A stretch of 64,000 nt of DNA from Nitratireductor alexandrii (GCF_004000215.1 NZ_RBVY01000004.1:248001-312000), one strand, 5' to 3'; shown: positions 7,643-16,943, counted from the first letter of the stretch. A program made the numbers and translations. Notes: generated by a model not told the origin, from the sequence alone.

Positions 7643-8503
7643 TCACGCCGCGCGGGCGGCGATCGCGACCAGGTTTTTGAGAAGCATGGCACGCGTCAGC
7701 GCACCGACCGAGCCATGGCGCGGCGTCACGAAGCCGGCGACCTGCGCCACCGCATCGTCGATGTCGGAAACGGTGCGGCCATCCGCGTCGGAAGAGATGC
7801 CCACGCCGATGACGGCCGCGCCCGGCTTGACCATGGTCTTGTCCACCAATCCGATTGTCCCGGCCGCGGAAACCACGATATCGGCGCGGTGCACCGTTGC
7901 GGCCAGATCGCGCGATCGGGAATGCAGCAGGGTGACGGTCGCGTCGATCCCCTTCAGCGACAACAGCATGGAAAGCGGCCGGCCGACCAGCATGCCACGG
8001 CCGATAATGGCGACCGCGCGGCCGGCGATGGCGATCTCGTGATGGCGCAGCAGCGCCAGCACGCCGGCGGGCGTGCACGGCACGATGTCGGGCGTTCCGG
8101 CGAGCAGGCGTCCGAGATTGACCGGATGGCAGCCGTCGACATCCTTGGCCGGGTCGATGGCGTCGAGAACCGCCGTCTCGTCGAGAGGGGCGGGCAGGGG
8201 AAGCTGCACCATGAAACCGTGCACGGCGGGGTCGCGGTTGAGCTCCGCGACGACGTCGAGCAGGCGCGCCTGGGTCGTCTGCGCCGGCAGGCGCACAATG
8301 TCGGCGGCAATTCCGGTTTCGGCGCAGTCCGCGCTCTTGCGCGCGACATAGGCGGCACTGTCGGCGCGGTCGCCGACGATCACGATGACCAGTTTCGGCG
8401 TGACGCCGCGGACCCTGAGGTCCGCGGCGGCGGTTGCGATCTCGCGCCGGAGCCGGGCGGCGAGCGCCTCTCCGTCCAGCAGGCAGGCGCGGGAAGCCGG
8501 CAT
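7643..8503 (-). CDS. folD: bifunctional methylene-THF dehydrogenase/methenyl-THF cyclohydrolase
   Basis: A 286-residue FolD converting 5,10-methylene-THF to 10-formyl-THF with NADP. The catalytic set is intact: Tyr52-x3-Lys56, the VQLPLP glutamine at 100, KDVDG (120-124) and PCTPAG. The nucleotide loop reads GRGMLVGRP. ATG 8503 overlaps the stop of the substrate-binding-protein gene (TGATG), so it is the last gene of a long catabolic operon and not a stand-alone housekeeping copy. That linkage implies the pathway releases a one-carbon unit (formaldehyde or methylene-THF) that must be oxidised. A second, degenerate FolD lies at 21815-22687. Confidence 0.92.
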   Translation of the reverse strand: MPASRACLLDGEALAARLRREIATAAADLRVRGVTPKLVIVIVGDRADSAAYVARKSADCAETGIAADIVRLPAQTTQARLLDVVAELNRDPAVHGFMVQLPLPAPLDETAVLDAIDPAKDVDGCHPVNLGRLLAGTPDIVPCTPAGVLALLRHHEIAIAGRAVAIIGRGMLVGRPLSMLLSLKGIDATVTLLHSRSRDLAATVHRADIVVSAAGTIGLVDKTMVKPGAAVIGVGISSDADGRTVSDIDDAVAQVAGFVTPRHGSVGALTRAMLLKNLVAIAARAA

Positions 8504-9663
8504 CACTTCAGGCCGATCGCCGGATCGATGAAGCGGTTGGTGACAACGTCTTCCGGCTTGACGTCCGGGTTGGACCGTTCGTCGAGCCAGGGTTTTACGA
8601 TGGCGTGCATCTCGGCGACGCGTTCCATGTCGAAATCGCCCAGCGTGTCGTTGACGCCATTGCCGACAATGCCGCGTTCCTTGAGCGTCTTGGAGGCGTA
8701 TTCCATCTTGCCCATCGGGGTCTTCCACCAGCTGGTGGCGTGGCCGGCCTCGTTGAAGTCCGAGATCAGCTTGTTCACCTCGTCGGGATTGTTGACGTAG
8801 TCGATCCAGGCCTGCTGCATGATCGGCACCACCTTCTCCAGGCAGGGCGCGAGCTCGTCCAGGCGCGGCGTCGCCACCGACAGCATGCCGGTATAGTTGC
8901 GATAGCCGAGTTCGCCCACCGTCACCGCGTCGATCGGCTTGCCCCAATTGTTGCCGGTCGAGAAGCTGTAGGGCTCGCTGGTGACAAACCCCTGGTTCAG
9001 CCAGGTGCCGTTATTGGTGACGAAGTTCTCGCCGTCGCCGCGATAGCCTTCCACGAACACGTCGCGCGACACGCCCGACTGGACGAGATAAAGGCCGAAG
9101 GTGCGCTGGATGGTCGAGACATAGATCATGCCCTTGCCCGACTCGGCGAATTCCTTCAGGTCGTCCAGCGAGCGGAAGCCGTCCGGATAGGTGCCCTTGT
9201 CCCAGAACAGGCCCTGCGGGGCGTTGTCCAGCGGCGCGAACACGCCAACAGTCGGAAAGCGTTTGGAAAACAGGAAGGAATTGTCCAGTTCCTGGTAGCC
9301 GAGATGCGGCGTGACGCCGGCTCTCGAATTGCCCAGATGCAGCGCCGAATAGGCGGTCTCGCCGTCGCCGAGGCCGATGCCGCCGCCGCCTTCGAGGATC
9401 ATCAGGTCGATGCCGGTGGAGCCGAGTGGCCCGACATATTTGCCCGCCGACATCTCGCCGGCAGCGCCGATCATCTGGTAGAAGCCGCCGTGCTCGGCCT
9501 GCGCCAGCCAGTCCTTCTGGATGATCAGCGGGTCGGGGCACACATCGGCCAGCGGCGTGGTGTAGTTTTCCTTGGCGAAGGCGCCGGGCTCCTGGGCGGC
9601 TGCGGTGCCGAGCGCGCCGGCGAACAGGCCCGAGGCGAGGGCGGTTGCTAATCTGTATTTCAT
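8503..9663 (-). CDS. ABC transporter substrate-binding protein, NitT/TauT type
   Basis: A 386-residue periplasmic binding protein with a clear signal peptide (MKYRLATALASG..., predicted cleavage after about residue 23 near AAAQ). The mature part is a two-lobed periplasmic-binding fold; together with the permease and ATPase beside it, it fits the nitrate/taurine/thiamine-precursor importer class. ATG 9663 is preferred over an earlier in-frame start because it begins the signal peptide and follows GGGAGAC. It probably defines the substrate of the whole catabolic block and would be the best protein for a ligand-binding test. Long for the class, with the hydrolase and oxidase genes upstream in the same operon. 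Confidence 0.8.
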   Translation of the reverse strand: MKYRLATALASGLFAGALGTAAAQEPGAFAKENYTTPLADVCPDPLIIQKDWLAQAEHGGFYQMIGAAGEMSAGKYVGPLGSTGIDLMILEGGGGIGLGDGETAYSALHLGNSRAGVTPHLGYQELDNSFLFSKRFPTVGVFAPLDNAPQGLFWDKGTYPDGFRSLDDLKEFAESGKGMIYVSTIQRTFGLYLVQSGVSRDVFVEGYRGDGENFVTNNGTWLNQGFVTSEPYSFSTGNNWGKPIDAVTVGELGYRNYTGMLSVATPRLDELAPCLEKVVPIMQQAWIDYVNNPDEVNKLISDFNEAGHATSWWKTPMGKMEYASKTLKERGIVGNGVNDTLGDFDMERVAEMHAIVKPWLDERSNPDVKPEDVVTNRFIDPAIGLK

Positions 9664-9717
9664 CCGAAGTCTCCCATTTTCGGTTGCGAAGTGGTTCAAG
9701 GCTTGCGCCTTTCGTGG

Positions 9718-10575
9718 TCAGGTCGGTGCCGCGCCGGATTCATGCCATTCCGAAAACAGCTTGTTACCGAGCCAGGCGAAGAACAGATAGACGCTGATCG
9801 ACAGGGCGGAGGAGGCGATCAGCGCGGCATACATCTGTTCGTATTTGAAATCGATCTTGGCGTTGATCAGCATCTGGCCGAGACCGCCGCGGCCGGCCAG
9901 GAAGAAGATTTCCGACACGATCGCGCCGATCACGGCCAGTCCGGCCGAGATGCGCAACCCGGCAAACAGCGCCGGCGCTGCCGACGGAAAGCCGGCCTTG
10001 CGCAGGATCACCGGCCAGCCCGCGCCCTGCAGCTTGAACAGGTCGATGACGCCGCGATCGACGCTCTTGAGGCCGAGCAGCAGGGTCGTGGGGATGGCGA
10101 AGAACGTGAACAGCGCCACGATCAGCACTTTCGGCATGAAACCGAAACCCAGCGCGCTCTGGATCAGCGGAATGATGGCCAGGATCGGAATCGACTGCAA
10201 CGCCACCAGATAGGGAAAGAAGGCGCGTTCCATGACGTGGAAGCGGAACATGATGATGCCGAGCACGATGCCGATCGGGATCGAGATGCACATGCCCACC
10301 ACCGCGATGGTGATGGTGACGAGCGCGCGGTCGACAAGCTCGGCGCGCACCTCCGGCAGGGCAAAGGCGTTGGTCCACAACGACCAGGCGTCCGGCATCA
10401 GAAACTGCCGGTGCGGTTCAAGCTGGGCTCTGGTCCACCAGTAGAGCAGCACCAAGAGGATGCCGAGAAGGATCGGCGGCATGATGGTGGTGAAAAAGCG
10501 CTGCAGCATGTTGGCCGGCGGCGGCAGCGGTACGGCGCGATAGGTCCGAGGCTTGGCTACGGGGGCTGTGGTCAT
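9718..10575 (-). CDS. ABC transporter permease, NitT/TauT type
   Basis: A 285-residue inner-membrane permease with about six hydrophobic segments between residues 30 and 275. The cytoplasmic coupling loop LKLQGAGWPVILRKAGFPSAAPALFAGLRIS (about 182-212, part shown) contains the EAA-type motif that docks on the ATPase. It lies between the ATPase gene (9-base gap) and the binding-protein gene (54-base gap) and completes an importer. Homologues move nitrate, sulfonates, cyanate or pyrimidine precursors; none is specifically indicated. Confidence 0.85.
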   Translation of the reverse strand: MTTAPVAKPRTYRAVPLPPPANMLQRFFTTIMPPILLGILLVLLYWWTRAQLEPHRQFLMPDAWSLWTNAFALPEVRAELVDRALVTITIAVVGMCISIPIGIVLGIIMFRFHVMERAFFPYLVALQSIPILAIIPLIQSALGFGFMPKVLIVALFTFFAIPTTLLLGLKSVDRGVIDLFKLQGAGWPVILRKAGFPSAAPALFAGLRISAGLAVIGAIVSEIFFLAGRGGLGQMLINAKIDFKYEQMYAALIASSALSISVYLFFAWLGNKLFSEWHESGAAPT

Positions 10576-10584
10576 GTCTGCCTC

Positions 10585-11400
10585 TCAATTCTCGATGGCC
10601 GCGCGCAGCGATACGGACAGGTCGCCGCACAGTTCGGAAAATTCCGGTGCGTAGCGCAGTTCCGGCGTGCGCGGATAGTCGAAGGGAACGTCGAACACGT
10701 CGAGGATCCGCCCCGGCCGGCGCGACATGACGACGACCCGGTTGGACAGATAGACGGCCTCGGGGATGGAGTGGGTGATGAACAACCCCGTAAAACCCTG
10801 GCGCATGAACAGCGCGATCAACTCGTCGTTCAGCCGCTCGCGGGTGATCTCGTCGAGGGCGCCGAACGGCTCGTCGAACATGAACACGCTCGGGTTGAGC
10901 GCCAGCGAGCGGGCGAGCGAGGCGCGCATCTTCATGCCGCCGGACAGTCTTTTGGGATAATGGTTTTCAAAGCCGGTCAGGCCGACCAGATCGATTTGTT
11001 CCTTGGCGATGCGCCGCCGTTCGGCGGCCGGGAAGCCGCGCAGCTCCATCAAAAGCTCGACATTCGGCATCACCTTGCGCCACGGCAACAGCGTGGCGTC
11101 CTGGAACGTATATCCGAGATGGTTGCGGTCGACATCGACGGTGCCGGCAGTGTGTTTGACCAGGCCGGACGCGATCTTGAGCAAGGTCGACTTGCCGCAC
11201 CCCGATGGCCCGACGATCGACACGAATTCGCCCGGCTTGAGCGCCAGCGACACATTGTCGAGCGCCTCGGTGCCGTCGGGAAACTGCATCGACACATGAT
11301 TGAAGGAGAGGGGCGCGTCGGCCGTCCCCGTCTCGGAGCGGGCGTTGGACGTATCTGCAGGGTCGTTTTCGGGCGGCATTGTCAAGGCTTGTGCCGTCAT
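10585..11400 (-). CDS. ABC transporter ATP-binding protein, NitT/TauT type
   Basis: A 271-residue ATPase with Walker A GPSGCGKST (about 64-72), Q-loop FQDATLLPW, signature LSGGMKMR, Walker B VFMFDEPFGALDE and switch histidine in THSIPEA. This is the standard arrangement of the SsuB/TauB group. The first 30 residues form a low-complexity extension ahead of the nucleotide-binding domain. It energises the importer formed with the next two genes. Confidence 0.93.
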   Translation of the reverse strand: MTAQALTMPPENDPADTSNARSETGTADAPLSFNHVSMQFPDGTEALDNVSLALKPGEFVSIVGPSGCGKSTLLKIASGLVKHTAGTVDVDRNHLGYTFQDATLLPWRKVMPNVELLMELRGFPAAERRRIAKEQIDLVGLTGFENHYPKRLSGGMKMRASLARSLALNPSVFMFDEPFGALDEITRERLNDELIALFMRQGFTGLFITHSIPEAVYLSNRVVVMSRRPGRILDVFDVPFDYPRTPELRYAPEFSELCGDLSVSLRAAIEN

Positions 11401-11436
11401 GGGTGTTCCTCCCTGGAATCTATGGTCACCGACTGG

Positions 11437-12717
11437 TCATGCGGCCAGCCGCCTGGCGAAGCGTTGTACGGAAAACGGCGATCGATCGATCGAGGACGCA
11501 CGGCCGACCATCAGATCGGCGACAAGCCGTCCCGTCGAGGCACCCGAACACATGCCGACATGCTGGTGTCCGAAGGCAAAGACCACGCCCGGATAACGCG
11601 GCGAGCGATCGATGACCGGCAGGCTGTCGGGCAGGCAGGGCCTGTGGCCCATCCAGCGCGACGGCTTGCTGCGGTCGAGGTCGGGAAACAATTCGCCGGC
11701 GATGTCGGCCAGCCGGTCGGCGCGCGCATAGTTCGGCTTCGCCTTCAGCCCGGCCAGCTCGACCGTGCCGGCGATCCGCAGGCCGGGCCGCATCGGATTG
11801 ACGAACACGCTGCGCTTGTTCCACATCACCGTGCGGTTCACCTCGATACCGGCCTGGGGAAAGGTGACGTGGTAGCCGCGCTGGGTCTCCAGCGGCACAA
11901 CGGCGCCGAGCTTGCGCGCCAAACCCGCAGACCAGGCCCCGGCCGCCAGAACCAGCCTGTCGAGCGGCTGGCGGCCCTGGTCGGTGACGAGCGCGGTCGG
12001 GCCCTCCGGCGCCATCTCGATGTCCTTGACCTCGGCGCGCACGAATTCGCCGCCATTGGCGAACACCTGGGCCATCACCGCGTTGACCAGCAGGCTCGGG
12101 TCGACGGTCGAGCCGTTGTCGGGCGCGAAAATGCCGATCCGGAACCGCCGCGCCAACGCTGGCTCAAGCTGGCGAATGTCGTCTTCGCCGATCAGGTCCA
12201 TCGCCGCGCCCAAATTGCGCCGCAAGTCGAGGGTCCACCGCGCCGCATCGAGTTCGGCCTGGTTTTCGTAAACATAAAGACAGCCATTGCGACGGATCAG
12301 AGTGCGGAACTCACCCTGCGGCAAAAGACGCTCATAATCGTCGAAGACCGGTTCCATCAAGGCGCGCATCGCGGTCGCCACGCGGGCCACCTCGTCGCGG
12401 CTGGCGTGGCGCAGGAAGCGCAGCAGCCACGGCGCGATCCACGGCAGATAGGACCAGCGCACGGTCAGCGGCCCCAGCGGATCGAGAAGCCAGCCGGGAA
12501 TTTTGCGGAGCATGCCGGGCATGGCGACCGGCAGCACCGCGCTGGGGCTGATCGAGCCCGCATTGCCGAACGAGGTCGCCATGCCGGGCTCGACACGGTC
12601 GACGACCGTCACCGCGTAACCCTCGCGCTGCAGATAGGCCGCGCAACAGGCGCCCACGATGCCTGCGCCGACGACGGTGACGTGGCCGGGCGTGTCGGCC
12701 TTGGCTTGGTTCATCAT
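11437..12717 (-). CDS. FAD-dependent D-amino-acid dehydrogenase-like oxidoreductase (DadA/DAO superfamily)
   Basis: A 426-residue flavoprotein with an N-terminal dinucleotide-binding motif VVGAGIVGACCAAYL (about 15-29) and the DAO-fold C-terminal motif RPCLPDSLPVIDRSP...FAFGHQHVGMCSGASTGRLVADL (segments). The family oxidises glycine, sarcosine, other N-methyl amino acids or D-amino acids, giving an imine or formaldehyde plus reduced FAD. In this operon it is a good candidate for oxidising an amino or N-methylamino acid left after ring opening; RidA at 23442-23846 would dispose of an imine product. Spacing is 36 bases to the ATPase gene and 11 bases from the quinone-reductase-like gene. Confidence 0.8.
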   Translation of the reverse strand: MMNQAKADTPGHVTVVGAGIVGACCAAYLQREGYAVTVVDRVEPGMATSFGNAGSISPSAVLPVAMPGMLRKIPGWLLDPLGPLTVRWSYLPWIAPWLLRFLRHASRDEVARVATAMRALMEPVFDDYERLLPQGEFRTLIRRNGCLYVYENQAELDAARWTLDLRRNLGAAMDLIGEDDIRQLEPALARRFRIGIFAPDNGSTVDPSLLVNAVMAQVFANGGEFVRAEVKDIEMAPEGPTALVTDQGRQPLDRLVLAAGAWSAGLARKLGAVVPLETQRGYHVTFPQAGIEVNRTVMWNKRSVFVNPMRPGLRIAGTVELAGLKAKPNYARADRLADIAGELFPDLDRSKPSRWMGHRPCLPDSLPVIDRSPRYPGVVFAFGHQHVGMCSGASTGRLVADLMVGRASSIDRSPFSVQRFARRLAA

Positions 12718-12728
12718 GCCTCGCGCCG

Positions 12729-13310
12729 CTAGTGTTTCAACATTTCGAGCCGGACCCTCTCCACGAAGCCCGCGGCGCGTTCTGCCGAGATATTGTTGAT
12801 GTCGTAAAGGGCGTGGTAGCGCACTTTCACGCGCGGATTGCAGATCACCCTGAGGAAACGGGTGGCGTTCTTGCGCGGCGGATCGCCCAGAACCGCGGCG
12901 CGCCAGCGTTTGGAGCCGTAGGTCGTAACCGTGGTCAGCTTGCGGATATTGGTCAGGCCCGGTCCGATCTTGCCGTCCTTGAGCACGAAGGAGACGTCGG
13001 GCAGGAAGACGCGGTCAAAATAACCCTTCAAAATCGCCGGCCAGCCGAAATTCCACACCGGATGGCACAATACCAGCGAATCGGCGCGCCGCAGGCGCTC
13101 GACATAGGGATCGATGCGCTGGCGGTTGATCTCGACGTCGTGATAGTTGCGCCGGTCGTCGGCCGACAGCACCGGATCGAACCCCTCGCGGTAAAGATCG
13201 AGGTCGTCGACCTGGTGCCCGGCCTCCTGCAGGCTTTCCACCACGGTTTTGTGCAGCGTCGCCGACAGGCTGTCTTCAAGCGGATGTGCATAGACTACGT
13301 GTACGTTCAT
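12729..13310 (-). CDS. NAD(P)H dehydrogenase (quinone)/flavodoxin-fold oxidoreductase
   Basis: A 193-residue protein of the NQO1/KefF-type flavodoxin-like family. The N-terminus VHVVYAHPLEDSLSATL is the phosphate-binding loop, and LVLCHPVWNFGWPAILKGYFDRVFLP (two pieces joined) is the diagnostic substrate/cofactor region near residues 80-105. Such FMN/FAD enzymes move two electrons from NAD(P)H to quinones. It may reoxidise NADH or support one of the neighbouring flavin oxidases. It is embedded in the operon with 11-base and 18-base gaps. Confidence 0.82.
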   Translation of the reverse strand: MNVHVVYAHPLEDSLSATLHKTVVESLQEAGHQVDDLDLYREGFDPVLSADDRRNYHDVEINRQRIDPYVERLRRADSLVLCHPVWNFGWPAILKGYFDRVFLPDVSFVLKDGKIGPGLTNIRKLTTVTTYGSKRWRAAVLGDPPRKNATRFLRVICNPRVKVRYHALYDINNISAERAAGFVERVRLEMLKH

Positions 13311-13328
13311 CGTTCCGGCTGCCGGTTT

Positions 13329-14720
13329 CTACTTGGCGAAAAGGAAGGTCTTGCCCGCGACCGGCGTCCAGTCCGGTTCCGTCCAGGCGATCATCTTGCC
13401 GGGGTTCATCAGCCCCTTCGGGTCGGTCTGCTTCTTGAACTCGAGCTGGCCGACATCGGTCCTTTTCATGCCGCCTTCCTCGAGCGTCACGCGATGCGGG
13501 TTGAAGACCGGCAGGCCGAGCTTGCCCTCGATCGTCATGATGATCTCTTCCAGCCGCTCCTCGGAGGTGAAGCGCACCAGCGGCAGGCCGACCGGCGTGA
13601 CGACGCCGTCGAAGCGGGTGAATTCGCAATGCATCATCAACTCGTCGCCGAACGTGTCGCGCACGGCAGCGAAGCTCTCGGTGAGTCCTTCGCGCGGCAG
13701 CATCATCTGCAGATAGGTGATCGACGGATCGATGCGCAGCGCGCGCAGCGTGGTGTGGTTCCAGGCCAGCTCATAGACCGCCGGCAGCTTGCCTGACGGT
13801 TTGGCCGTGTCGGCGCGGAAGCGCAGATGAGCGTGGTCGAGAGGCGACAGACGGGCCTCCAGCGCGGGTAGGGTGTCGCGCGACACGATCATGGCGATCG
13901 CAGCCTCGCCGTCGACCAGAAACGGGCCGTGGCGGCGGAAATAGAGTTCGGGGATCGGCGCCTCGAAGGTCGACAACATCCGCTTGGAAATCGACTCGTC
14001 CTCGCCGAGCGCGATGGCGAGCGCGGTCGCCTTGTCGAACCCGTCGACGCCGATCAGCACGTCGACCCAATCGGAAGCGGGATCGATCGGGATCTCGACC
14101 TCGGTGAGGACGCCGTTGACGCCGTAGGCATGGGCGGCCTTGGATATGTCCTCGCCGGCCAGCTCGATGACCCGCGGCGTCTCCTCCATCGTCACCAGAC
14201 GAAGCCGGCGCAGATTGGCCGGGTTGCGCAGACCGCCCCAACGGATGGCGCCGACGCCGCTCGAGCCGCCGGCGATGAAGCCGCCGATGGTGGCCGTGCC
14301 CGCAGTGGAGGGAAACAGCCTGATTTCCTTACCGCTTTCGCGGGCGGTCTTTTCCAGGTGCTCGATCACCACGCCCGGCTGGGCGACCATGTGGTCGCTC
14401 CCGACCCTGACGATCCGATCGAGATGCTTGGTGTGCAGCACCGCGCCGCCGAACAGCGGCATCGCCTGGCCGTAATTGCCCGTGCCCGCACCGCGCACGG
14501 TGACCGGCACATCGTGTTTCCAGCAGGTGGCGAGCACGCGCATGACCTCCTCCTCGTCGCGCGGCGCGACCACGAAATCGGCGGTGACGGCGCCGAGCTG
14601 ACGTTTCAGGATCGGGCTGTACCAGTAAAGGTCCCGGCTCTTCTGCTGGACGGTGGCCGGATTGACGTCGAGGTCAAGTCCGGACAGCGCCTCGAGACAG
14701 CCCTTCAAATCCCCGCTCAT
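13329..14720 (-). CDS. FAD-binding oxidase, GlcD/vanillyl-alcohol-oxidase (PCMH) family
   Basis: A 463-residue flavoprotein. The PCMH FAD-binding domain covers about 45-220: VTVRGAGTGNYGQA binds the pyrophosphate and STAGTATIGGFIAGGSSGVG is the second FAD contact; the C-terminal half is the FAD-oxidase C domain ending in LMNPGKMIAW. Relatives oxidise 2-hydroxy acids (D-lactate, glycolate) or alcohols. Within a pathway that may yield ureidoglycolate or another 2-hydroxy acid, a 2-hydroxy-acid oxidation is a natural guess. ATG 14720 overlaps the stop of the cytosine-deaminase-like gene (ATGA). Confidence 0.8.
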   Translation of the reverse strand: MSGDLKGCLEALSGLDLDVNPATVQQKSRDLYWYSPILKRQLGAVTADFVVAPRDEEEVMRVLATCWKHDVPVTVRGAGTGNYGQAMPLFGGAVLHTKHLDRIVRVGSDHMVAQPGVVIEHLEKTARESGKEIRLFPSTAGTATIGGFIAGGSSGVGAIRWGGLRNPANLRRLRLVTMEETPRVIELAGEDISKAAHAYGVNGVLTEVEIPIDPASDWVDVLIGVDGFDKATALAIALGEDESISKRMLSTFEAPIPELYFRRHGPFLVDGEAAIAMIVSRDTLPALEARLSPLDHAHLRFRADTAKPSGKLPAVYELAWNHTTLRALRIDPSITYLQMMLPREGLTESFAAVRDTFGDELMMHCEFTRFDGVVTPVGLPLVRFTSEERLEEIIMTIEGKLGLPVFNPHRVTLEEGGMKRTDVGQLEFKKQTDPKGLMNPGKMIAWTEPDWTPVAGKTFLFAK

Positions 14721-16021
14721 ATCGTCTCCTGTGCGGTCATGGTGTCCGGCCGCTGCGGGAGCGTCCCGTCAATCGGCCTGCCGTTGCGAACAACGCAGCG
14801 CGCAAGGCGCGAACGGCAAAAAAGATCGATCCAGTCCCGTGCCGCGAACTGGACGAAGTCCGCCGGCTGACCCGGCGCCAGCCGGCCATGGGGGGCCAGT
14901 CCCAGCGTCTCGGCCGGACGCCGCGCGAAAGCGTCGGCCCAGGCGCCGATTTCAGCTTCCAGATGCGCGAGGCGCACGGTTTCGCGCATGATCTCGAACA
15001 TGTCGAAATCGCCATAGGGATAAAACGGGTCGCAGACATTGTCGGAGGCGAAGGAAACCGCAATGCCGCGGGCGCGCATTTCCTTGACCAGCGTCAGGCC
15101 GCGCCGGCGCGGCGTGCGGCCGGCGTCGCGGTCCTGCAAGAACAGATTGGTGGCGGGCAGGGCAACGACATGCAGCCCCGCCAGGGCGACGCGATCGAGT
15201 GTCGCGGCGGCGACATCGTGCGGTTGCGCGGACAGGCTGCAGCAATGGCCGACGACCACGCGGCGCGAAAAGCCGCTCGCCAGCACCGCCTCGGCGATCG
15301 TCGCCAGGCCGTCGGCCCGCACGTCGAGCGTTTCGTCGACATGGAAATCGACGTCGAGACCGTGTTTGCCGGCCTGGTCGAACAGCCGCCCGAGACGCTC
15401 GGCGTCCGCCATCGCCGGCGGAACGAACATGCCCAGCACGCCGCCGAGACGCGCAATCTGCGCGCAGCGCTCGGAAAAACCCGGCGCGTCGACCCGTTCC
15501 AGCGCCATCAGCGCCACCGCCTGAAGCTCGAGCCGGTCGCGGAATTCCTCGCGCAGGGCAACGAAGACCCGCCAGGCCGGGCTTTCCTGCGGCAAGTCGG
15601 GCGTATCGAGATGCGTGCGCAGGGCGACCGTGCCATTGGCGTAAGCGCGCTCCAGGGAGCGGCGCATGCGCGCGCGCAGATCATCTTCGGTCCGGTTCGG
15701 CGCGTCGGCGACCGACAGACACACGGCGTCGAGCAGGCCGCCTTCGGGCAGGCCGGTGCGATGCACCGTATAGGCCTTGTCGAGATGGACATGCATGTCG
15801 ACGAAGCCCGGCAGCACCAACGTGCCGGCCGCGTCGATCGAGACATGTTCTTGCCTCTCCGGCGCTGCCGCAAACCTGCCGTCGCGTATATAAAGGTCGG
15901 TCGTGGCCAGACCCGAGGCCGGATCGGCATCGCGCAGGGCGAGACCGTCGCAGACCGCGACCGGCACACGCGCGTTCACAAGGGCGAACGCACCGGCTGG
16001 CGGGACCGAGGCGGCGCTCAC
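14717..16021 (-). CDS. cytosine deaminase-like amidohydrolase
   Basis: A 434-residue metal-dependent hydrolase of the amidohydrolase superfamily, CodA branch. Visible motifs: FVDMHVHLDKAYT (about 73-85, metal histidines), DFHVDETLD with the general-acid Glu, VVGHCCSLS, and ASDNVCDPFYPYGDFDMFE in place of the GHDDV-DPWYPLG of CodA. This subfamily removes ammonia from, or hydrolyses, ring C-N bonds of cytosine, creatinine, isoguanine or triazines. The replaced His before the catalytic Asp warns against calling it a true cytosine deaminase. It overlaps both neighbours by four bases. Confidence 0.82.
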   Translation of the reverse strand: MSAASVPPAGAFALVNARVPVAVCDGLALRDADPASGLATTDLYIRDGRFAAAPERQEHVSIDAAGTLVLPGFVDMHVHLDKAYTVHRTGLPEGGLLDAVCLSVADAPNRTEDDLRARMRRSLERAYANGTVALRTHLDTPDLPQESPAWRVFVALREEFRDRLELQAVALMALERVDAPGFSERCAQIARLGGVLGMFVPPAMADAERLGRLFDQAGKHGLDVDFHVDETLDVRADGLATIAEAVLASGFSRRVVVGHCCSLSAQPHDVAAATLDRVALAGLHVVALPATNLFLQDRDAGRTPRRRGLTLVKEMRARGIAVSFASDNVCDPFYPYGDFDMFEIMRETVRLAHLEAEIGAWADAFARRPAETLGLAPHGRLAPGQPADFVQFAARDWIDLFCRSRLARCVVRNGRPIDGTLPQRPDTMTAQETI

Positions 16022-16812
16022 GCCGGACCCGTCATGCGCGGCAAATCGTGACGGGCGACTTCCTCGATCAGGCGCGCATAACGCCCGGCTGCGTGCTCGA
16101 CGATACGCGCGCCGATCTCCGGCGTCGCGGCGGCGGCGTCGCCGGCCGCCCCGTCGGCATGCAGATCCTCGATCGACCAGCCGGCCGAGACCGGCCCCAT
16201 CAGTCGCAGCACCTCGTTGGAGGCGGCGACCTCGGCCGAGGCGGGCACGAAATGGCGCGCCTTGCTCATATCCACCAGCGCGGGCCGGAAATGAAGCATG
16301 GCCGCGGTTTCGACCAGCCCGCCGTGAATGCCTTCCTGGGCCTCGCGCGGCGAGACGACACCCTCGGGAAAGCCCATGCTGACCCAGCCGGCGGCGACGC
16401 AGAACAGGCCCAGTTCAACCCGCAGGCGCCGGATGACGATCTGCAGCACCGGCACGTTGCCGCCATGGGCGTTGAGGAACACGATGCGCCTGAGGCCGGC
16501 GCGCGCGATGCTGCGGCCGATCTGGGTCAGGACTGCGATCAGCGTTTCGGCGTCGAGACTGACGGTGCCTTCATAACCCAGATGTTCGTCCGACTTGCCG
16601 TAGGCGACCACCGGCAGCACCAGCGCCTGCGCGCCGCCGACCCGCGACGCGGTTTCGCGCGCCATCTCCTCGGCCAGAACGGCATCCGTCGACAGCGGCA
16701 GGTGAGGGCCGTGCTGCTCGATTGCGCCGACCGGCACGATCGCGACCGCATCGGCAAGCGCCGCGTCGCGAAACGCCGTGTGGTTCAGGTCCGCCCAAAA
16801 GTTGAAAGGCAT
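16018..16812 (-). CDS. creatininase-family amidohydrolase
   Basis: A 264-residue enzyme of the creatininase family, which opens cyclic amides such as creatinine or acts in similar hydrolyses (FAPy deformylation, mycofactocin peptide release). Metal-binding motifs are seen in VGAIEQHGPHLPLSTD (about 26-41), NAHGGN, and IHGGLVETAAML. ATG 16812 is used because upstream in-frame codons run through the predicted promoter and operator. It is the first gene of the leftward catabolic operon, divergent from the ureidoglycolate-lyase-like gene, and ends in an ATGA overlap with the deaminase-like gene. Confidence 0.85.
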   Translation of the reverse strand: MPFNFWADLNHTAFRDAALADAVAIVPVGAIEQHGPHLPLSTDAVLAEEMARETASRVGGAQALVLPVVAYGKSDEHLGYEGTVSLDAETLIAVLTQIGRSIARAGLRRIVFLNAHGGNVPVLQIVIRRLRVELGLFCVAAGWVSMGFPEGVVSPREAQEGIHGGLVETAAMLHFRPALVDMSKARHFVPASAEVAASNEVLRLMGPVSAGWSIEDLHADGAAGDAAAATPEIGARIVEHAAGRYARLIEEVARHDLPRMTGPA

Positions 16813-16827
16813 CAAACTCTCGATTAT

Positions 16828-16872
16828 CGAACTTATGTTCGCAAATAGTACAGAACGGACAAAAAGCGTCAA
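16828..16872 (-). promoter_or_regulatory. leftward promoter and GAAC-N4-GTTC operator of catabolic block A
   Basis: On the minus strand TTGACG (16872-16867), a 16-base spacer and TACTAT (16850-16845) make a good sigma-70-type promoter. The palindrome CGAAC-TTAT-GTTCG (16841-16828) begins four bases after the -10, over the predicted start of transcription, the usual place for a repressor. The same 12-bp core recurs at 16980-16991, and in a degenerate form at 23990-24001. Confidence 0.7.
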
Positions 16873-16943
16873 GCCAAAAATCACCACCCGGTGACGTCTT
16901 CCCCCATTCACCTATGGTACCGACGACGGGCGCCGCGCCCAGC

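Noticed and set aside
9691-12732. 1013-residue open frame on the plus strand
   Set aside because: Lies opposite permease, ATPase and DadA-like genes, all of which have clear motifs; composition (His/Asp/Arg/Gln) is that of an antisense shadow.
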